Below are positions 15,351 through 18,349 of a stretch of 18,349 bases of DNA, piece by piece. A program made the translations under genes and the position numbers. The notes below the pieces were generated by a model that did no database searches, was not told the origin of the DNA, and saw only the letters and a list, made by a program, of their open reading frames with translations. Position 1 is the first letter of the stretch. Every line of letters starts with the position of its first letter. The DNA is from an uncultured Phascolarctobacterium sp. GTDB lineage: Bacteria; Bacillota; Negativicutes; Acidaminococcales; Acidaminococcaceae. The stretch covers positions 1-18,349 of the forward strand of contig CAJKLD010000036.1 in the NCBI GenBank assembly GCA_905200645.1, given 5' to 3'.

Positions 15351-16784
15351 TTACAGCTGGTCTTTCATGATACGCTTATAAATTTCCACCCCGGGCTGGT
15401 CGTAAGCATCAACATCAGCCATTTCGCCTTCATAGGCAACGCTAAGCATTAAGAAATACATTAGCTGCCCCAAATAATATTCATTTAATTTAGGTAAGGT
15501 AAAACGAGCATTATAACGGTTATCACTGGTCAGCGCCGCTTCATTAGCAGCCAAAGCTATTTTTAAAGCTCTATTCATATCCAAGCCTTCGTATTTTGCA
15601 AAGCAAGGCAAGTCCTCAAATGGGTTATGCAGCACCGCTTTTTCCTCAGGGTCAGCAATCTCCAGAAACTGTACGACCTTGTTCAACCGTCCCTCCTGAT
15701 GCTGTTGGGTTTGCGCATGCATATCAGTAGTACCCACAGCAACAACGGGAGTTCTGCCATAATGTATTTCTTTACCTTCGCGATTACAGCGTTTACCTAA
15801 AGATTCTGCCAAAAGCTGGATATACCACTCACTAAGAGATTTTAAATGCATACTATAAGGCATAAAAACCTCAATATCTCTGCCCTTGCCATAAGCCAAA
15901 AATTTCAGCAGTGCGTTTACCAATGCCGGATTATCGCAAAGCTCTACCTGCTGACAATATTCGTCCATTTCTCTTGCACCGCGCAGAAATTCTTCAATAT
16001 CGCCGCCCAAGGCAGCCATAGTAATTAAGCCCGGATCAGTCATGACGCAGAATCGTCCGCCGATACCCTCTTTAATATCAAACTGCCACCAGCCAAAACG
16101 CCGTGCCAGCTTCAGCAAAGGAGCCTTGTCTTCATCAGTATGCAAATCGGTAATTACCGTACAATCTAATTTAATATTTACGCCTTTGCTAAAGGTATCA
16201 TAAAAATATGTAAAGGCAGCTATAGTTTCCAAGGTAGTACCGGATTTAGAAATCGGCACCAGCATAACCCGCAACTCTCTGCCATTACTCATGTGCAGAT
16301 AAGCCAAGCGCTGAACCTCATATACTAAGCCATTGCAATCAACAGGATCAAGATTATTACCGGAAAAATAAATACGCGGTTGGTCATGACGCAGACGCGC
16401 ATTGGTATTCCAATGACAGCCGCCAAACGCGTCAAAAAGCACCTTATTACCTAAAAAAGAACCGCCTACGCCTAAAAAAACAACGACGTCAATTTGTTTC
16501 AGATACTCACTGTACTCTTTAAGCTTGGCAATAGAGCTTTGGGTATTAGGATTGCCCTCTTTTATATAAGGCATACGCGGAAAATAAACGTGTTCCGGCG
16601 TACCGTCCTTGGACAAATGCGCTTTAGAATGTCCCGTGATACGAAGTTTGCGTACTGCATCATCAGCTGCAATACCATATCCTGTCAGTCCGCGCTCTAC
16701 CTCTTCCTCTTGTAATCTTCCTACACCCAACATATTGGTAAAATCAAATATTAAACCGCTGGGCATAGTAACTTTGTACTTCAA
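15351..16784 (-). CDS. pgi: Glucose-6-phosphate isomerase
   Basis: A 477-residue cytosolic enzyme interconverting glucose-6-phosphate and fructose-6-phosphate. Sugar isomerase (SIS) domains are marked by GVGGSFLG (105-112) and the phosphate-binding SKSGTT (179-184), followed by GGRF (242-245). Catalytic E327 is in LLAESLGK, H362 is in QQHQEG, and the C-terminal signature YDQPGVEIYK (461-470) holds the catalytic lysine. Length fits the shorter bacterial form. The start is taken as TTG at 16784 because AAGGGAG is 8 nt upstream. The GTG 9 nt earlier touches the ribosome binding site, and the next ATG (16766) has none. A small AAAGTA/TACTTT hairpin (16814-16800) abuts the ribosome binding site. 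Single gene with its own promoter. Confidence 0.96.
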   Translation of the reverse strand: MKYKVTMPSGLIFDFTNMLGVGRLQEEEVERGLTGYGIAADDAVRKLRITGHSKAHLSKDGTPEHVYFPRMPYIKEGNPNTQSSIAKLKEYSEYLKQIDVVVFLGVGGSFLGNKVLFDAFGGCHWNTNARLRHDQPRIYFSGNNLDPVDCNGLVYEVQRLAYLHMSNGRELRVMLVPISKSGTTLETIAAFTYFYDTFSKGVNIKLDCTVITDLHTDEDKAPLLKLARRFGWWQFDIKEGIGGRFCVMTDPGLITMAALGGDIEEFLRGAREMDEYCQQVELCDNPALVNALLKFLAYGKGRDIEVFMPYSMHLKSLSEWYIQLLAESLGKRCNREGKEIHYGRTPVVAVGTTDMHAQTQQHQEGRLNKVVQFLEIADPEEKAVLHNPFEDLPCFAKYEGLDMNRALKIALAANEAALTSDNRYNARFTLPKLNEYYLGQLMYFLMLSVAYEGEMADVDAYDQPGVEIYKRIMKDQL

Positions 16785-16848
16785 TTGACACACTCCCTTA
16801 AAGTAGCATACTTTAGTATACTCTTACAGTGTATTCTACATGTATTTA

Positions 16849-16876
16849 ATTATAACATATTTTTAGATTATTTCAA
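16849..16876 (-). promoter_or_regulatory. Extended -10 promoter of pgi
   Basis: TTGAAA (16876-16871), a 16-nt spacer and TATAAT (16854-16849), with TGT immediately before the -10 (extended -10 element). Transcription would start near 16842, about 58 nt before the TTG. I see no convincing terminator between the helicase stop (16921) and this promoter, only the AT-rich 9-bp inverted repeat 16875-16883/16918-16926. Some helicase transcripts may therefore read into pgi. Confidence 0.7.
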
Positions 16877-16920
16877 ATAACTATATTTATTTTATTCACT
16901 CATTTTACGGTACAATTTAG

Positions 16921-18183
16921 TTATTTCTTGCCATTTTTAGGTGTCTGACGACGATTGCTGCCTGTTTTAGGAGCCTTGCGTTTATCAAGCACAGCATTAC
17001 GCCCGCGCTTAGGTCCTGCCGGTTTTCTTTTCTTGGAGCTATCCGCGCTCACACGACGGGCAACAATTTCTCCTTCAAGATTTTGACGCTCCATTACAAC
17101 ATTAAGCTTAGCCTCAATATTGTGCAGCCACTTTACTTCTTCAGGAGTATAAAGAGTTATGGCAGCGCCATCATTACCTGCGCGTCCGGTACGTCCGATA
17201 CGATGCACATACCAATCTACATCATGCGGTATATCGTAGTTGATAACGTGAGTTACACCTTCAACATCAAGACCACGAGCCGCTAAGTCACTGGCCACTA
17301 AAATTTGAATTTTTGCATCACGAAACGCTTTCATCACTGTTTTGCGTTTTGCCGGAGACATTTCTCCGTGCAAAACATCTACATTATACCCCTGCATGCC
17401 CAGCCACTCACCTAACTCCTTGGTACGTTCCTTACTCATACAAAAAACTATCATCAAATAAGGATTAAGGCGGTCGATAAGCGCAGCGACAGCTCTATTT
17501 TTGTATTCTTCGGTGGTTTTCAAACAAATTTGCTTAATTTTATCAACAGTAGCCTGATTAGGATTGATATCTATAAGTGCACAATTTTTAGTCAACTTAC
17601 GTCCCAGCTTTCGCACTTCTTCTGATAAGGTAGCACTACAAAGCATAGTTTGATGCTCAGGAGCAGTCATAGCAATTAAATCAAGGGCTTCATCCATAAA
17701 ACCCTGCTGCAACATTTCATCAACTTCATCTAAAACAAGATATTTTACACCACCTAAAGCAGTATTGCCTTTTTTTATATGATCTAATAAACGTCCCGGA
17801 GTACCAATAAGTATATGGCTGCGGCCTTCCAATTTATATTTTTGCTCCTCAAAATCGTGTCCGCCAACTACTGACAATACCTTAATAGAAGTGCCAGTAA
17901 GAAGTTTTTTCATTTCCATAGCAATCTGCTGCGCCAATTCACGGGTAGGCGTAATAACTAATGCTTGAGCATATTTTTTTTCAGCATCTATTTTTTCAGC
18001 CAAAGGAATTAAAAAAGCTAAAGTTTTGCCGGTACCTGTTTGTGCGCGAGCAATAACATCACGTCCTGCAAACAGTGCTGGAATTGCTTGTTCCTGTACT
18101 GGCATAGGTTTCTTGATACCCATTTTATGTAATTGTTCGACAGTACGAGTACAAACTTTTAAAGCTGAAAAGCCATTATTCAT
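16921..18183 (-). CDS. DEAD-box family ATP-dependent RNA helicase (DEVD variant)
   Basis: A 420-residue RNA helicase likely acting in ribosome assembly, cold adaptation or mRNA turnover. Two RecA-like domains carry the motifs in order: Q-motif glutamine Q30 in PMPVQEQAI; motif I AQTGTGKT (47-54); Ia PTRELA (79-84); Ib TPGR (128-131); motif II DEVD (152-155); motif III SAT (183-185); V ARGLD (302-306); and VI HRIGRTGRAG (327-336). The tail after about 385 is Lys/Arg-rich and low-complexity, probably an RNA-binding extension. Motif II reads D-E-V-D instead of D-E-A-D; the acidic residues that act on Mg-ATP are kept, so activity is expected. The second ATG (18183) is preferred: GAGG stands 7 nt before it but only 1 nt before the first ATG (18189). 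Similar to the CshA/CshB/DeaD group, exact orthologue undecided. Confidence 0.93.
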   Translation of the reverse strand: MNNGFSALKVCTRTVEQLHKMGIKKPMPVQEQAIPALFAGRDVIARAQTGTGKTLAFLIPLAEKIDAEKKYAQALVITPTRELAQQIAMEMKKLLTGTSIKVLSVVGGHDFEEQKYKLEGRSHILIGTPGRLLDHIKKGNTALGGVKYLVLDEVDEMLQQGFMDEALDLIAMTAPEHQTMLCSATLSEEVRKLGRKLTKNCALIDINPNQATVDKIKQICLKTTEEYKNRAVAALIDRLNPYLMIVFCMSKERTKELGEWLGMQGYNVDVLHGEMSPAKRKTVMKAFRDAKIQILVASDLAARGLDVEGVTHVINYDIPHDVDWYVHRIGRTGRAGNDGAAITLYTPEEVKWLHNIEAKLNVVMERQNLEGEIVARRVSADSSKKRKPAGPKRGRNAVLDKRKAPKTGSNRRQTPKNGKK

Positions 18184-18237
18184 TTTCATACCTCTTTTCT
18201 ATCGTTAAATTTAGAGCTTCAATAATACAGTTTTATT

Positions 18238-18267
18238 ATTATATCATATAAATAAACTCATGGGCAA
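18238..18267 (-). promoter_or_regulatory. Promoter of the RNA helicase gene
   Basis: TTGCCC (18267-18262) and TATAAT (18243-18238) are 18 nt apart on the minus strand. The predicted leader is about 50 nt and AU-rich, without obvious structure. Confidence 0.55.
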
Positions 18268-18292
18268 CATTAGTATACCTGTCGACAAACAA

Positions 18293-18326
18293 AAAAAGAA
18301 CCATACCAATAGGTATGGTTCTTTTT
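18293..18326. terminator. Symmetric intrinsic terminator upstream of the helicase gene
   Basis: A perfect 15-bp stem (18293-18307 with 18312-18326) around the loop AATA, with core GAACCATACC and A/T runs on both outer sides. It probably ends a minus-strand gene lying beyond the right edge and isolates the helicase promoter. The last 23 bases of the window after it show no assignable gene. Confidence 0.88.
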
Positions 18327-18349
18327 CTAACCGGCAGCTTTCTATCCTC

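Noticed and set aside
16875..16926. AAATAACTA/TAGTTATTT inverted repeat after the helicase stop as a terminator
   Set aside because: The stem is only 9 bp and AT-rich with a 34-nt loop and no U tract; it also overlaps the -35 of pgi. Likely chance in AT-rich DNA.
1..18349. CRISPR array, insertion sequence, prophage or defence island
   Set aside because: I saw no spaced direct repeats, transposase, phage structural gene or nuclease cluster. Apart from the left-edge gene, everything is metabolism, transport or RNA processing.

Overview
The window looks like ordinary chromosome of a low-to-moderate GC Bacillota (Firmicutes) bacterium. The signs are strong AGGAGG-type ribosome binding sites, frequent TTG/GTG starts, a class 1B (PyrK-dependent) dihydroorotate dehydrogenase and a PyrR-type RNA attenuator. 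Gene content and style would fit a Negativicutes gut anaerobe (Phascolarctobacterium-like), but that is inference; no rRNA or marker gene here proves it.

Layout, left to right. (1) 1-932: a minus-strand, AT-rich gene of unknown function, faintly like the uracil-DNA glycosylase fold, with its own promoter and terminator. (2) 993-2604: a minus-strand sodium:solute symporter with a terminator, a good promoter and an unusually long, foldable 5' leader. (3) 2640-2798: a complete tRNA-Arg(ACG) with a consensus promoter and a terminator. (4) 2799-3908: an intergenic stretch with an imperfect inverted repeat, then a plus-strand TauE/SafE (TSUP) membrane protein. (5) 3953-4020: a perfect 23-bp inverted repeat between the convergent TSUP gene and pyrE. 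(6) 4054-13904: the complete de novo UMP operon on the minus strand, read from the right as pyrB-pyrC-carA-carB-pyrK-pyrD-pyrF-pyrE, preceded by a promoter and a PyrR-binding attenuator. (7) 14045-15232: a plus-strand acyltransferase-3 membrane protein, divergent from the pyr operon. (8) 15298-16876: a symmetric terminator shared with the minus-strand glucose-6-phosphate isomerase gene and its promoter. (9) 16921-18326: a minus-strand DEAD-box RNA helicase (motif II reads DEVD), its promoter, and a terminator belonging to something beyond the right edge.

The eight pyr genes encode every enzyme from bicarbonate/glutamine to UMP: carbamoyl phosphate synthase (CarA+CarB), aspartate transcarbamoylase, dihydroorotase, dihydroorotate dehydrogenase with its electron-transfer subunit, orotate phosphoribosyltransferase and OMP decarboxylase. 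Several genes overlap or nearly touch, suggesting translational coupling. The leader contains a PyrR-binding hairpin, an antiterminator and a terminator with shared sequence, so expression is probably shut down by UMP/UTP-bound PyrR. Neither pyrR nor a uracil permease gene is in the window.

I did not find a defence island, CRISPR array, prophage or insertion sequence. The most interesting non-routine signals are the RNA-level structures (pyr attenuator, symporter leader), the perfect 23-bp palindrome and the unidentified gene at the left edge.
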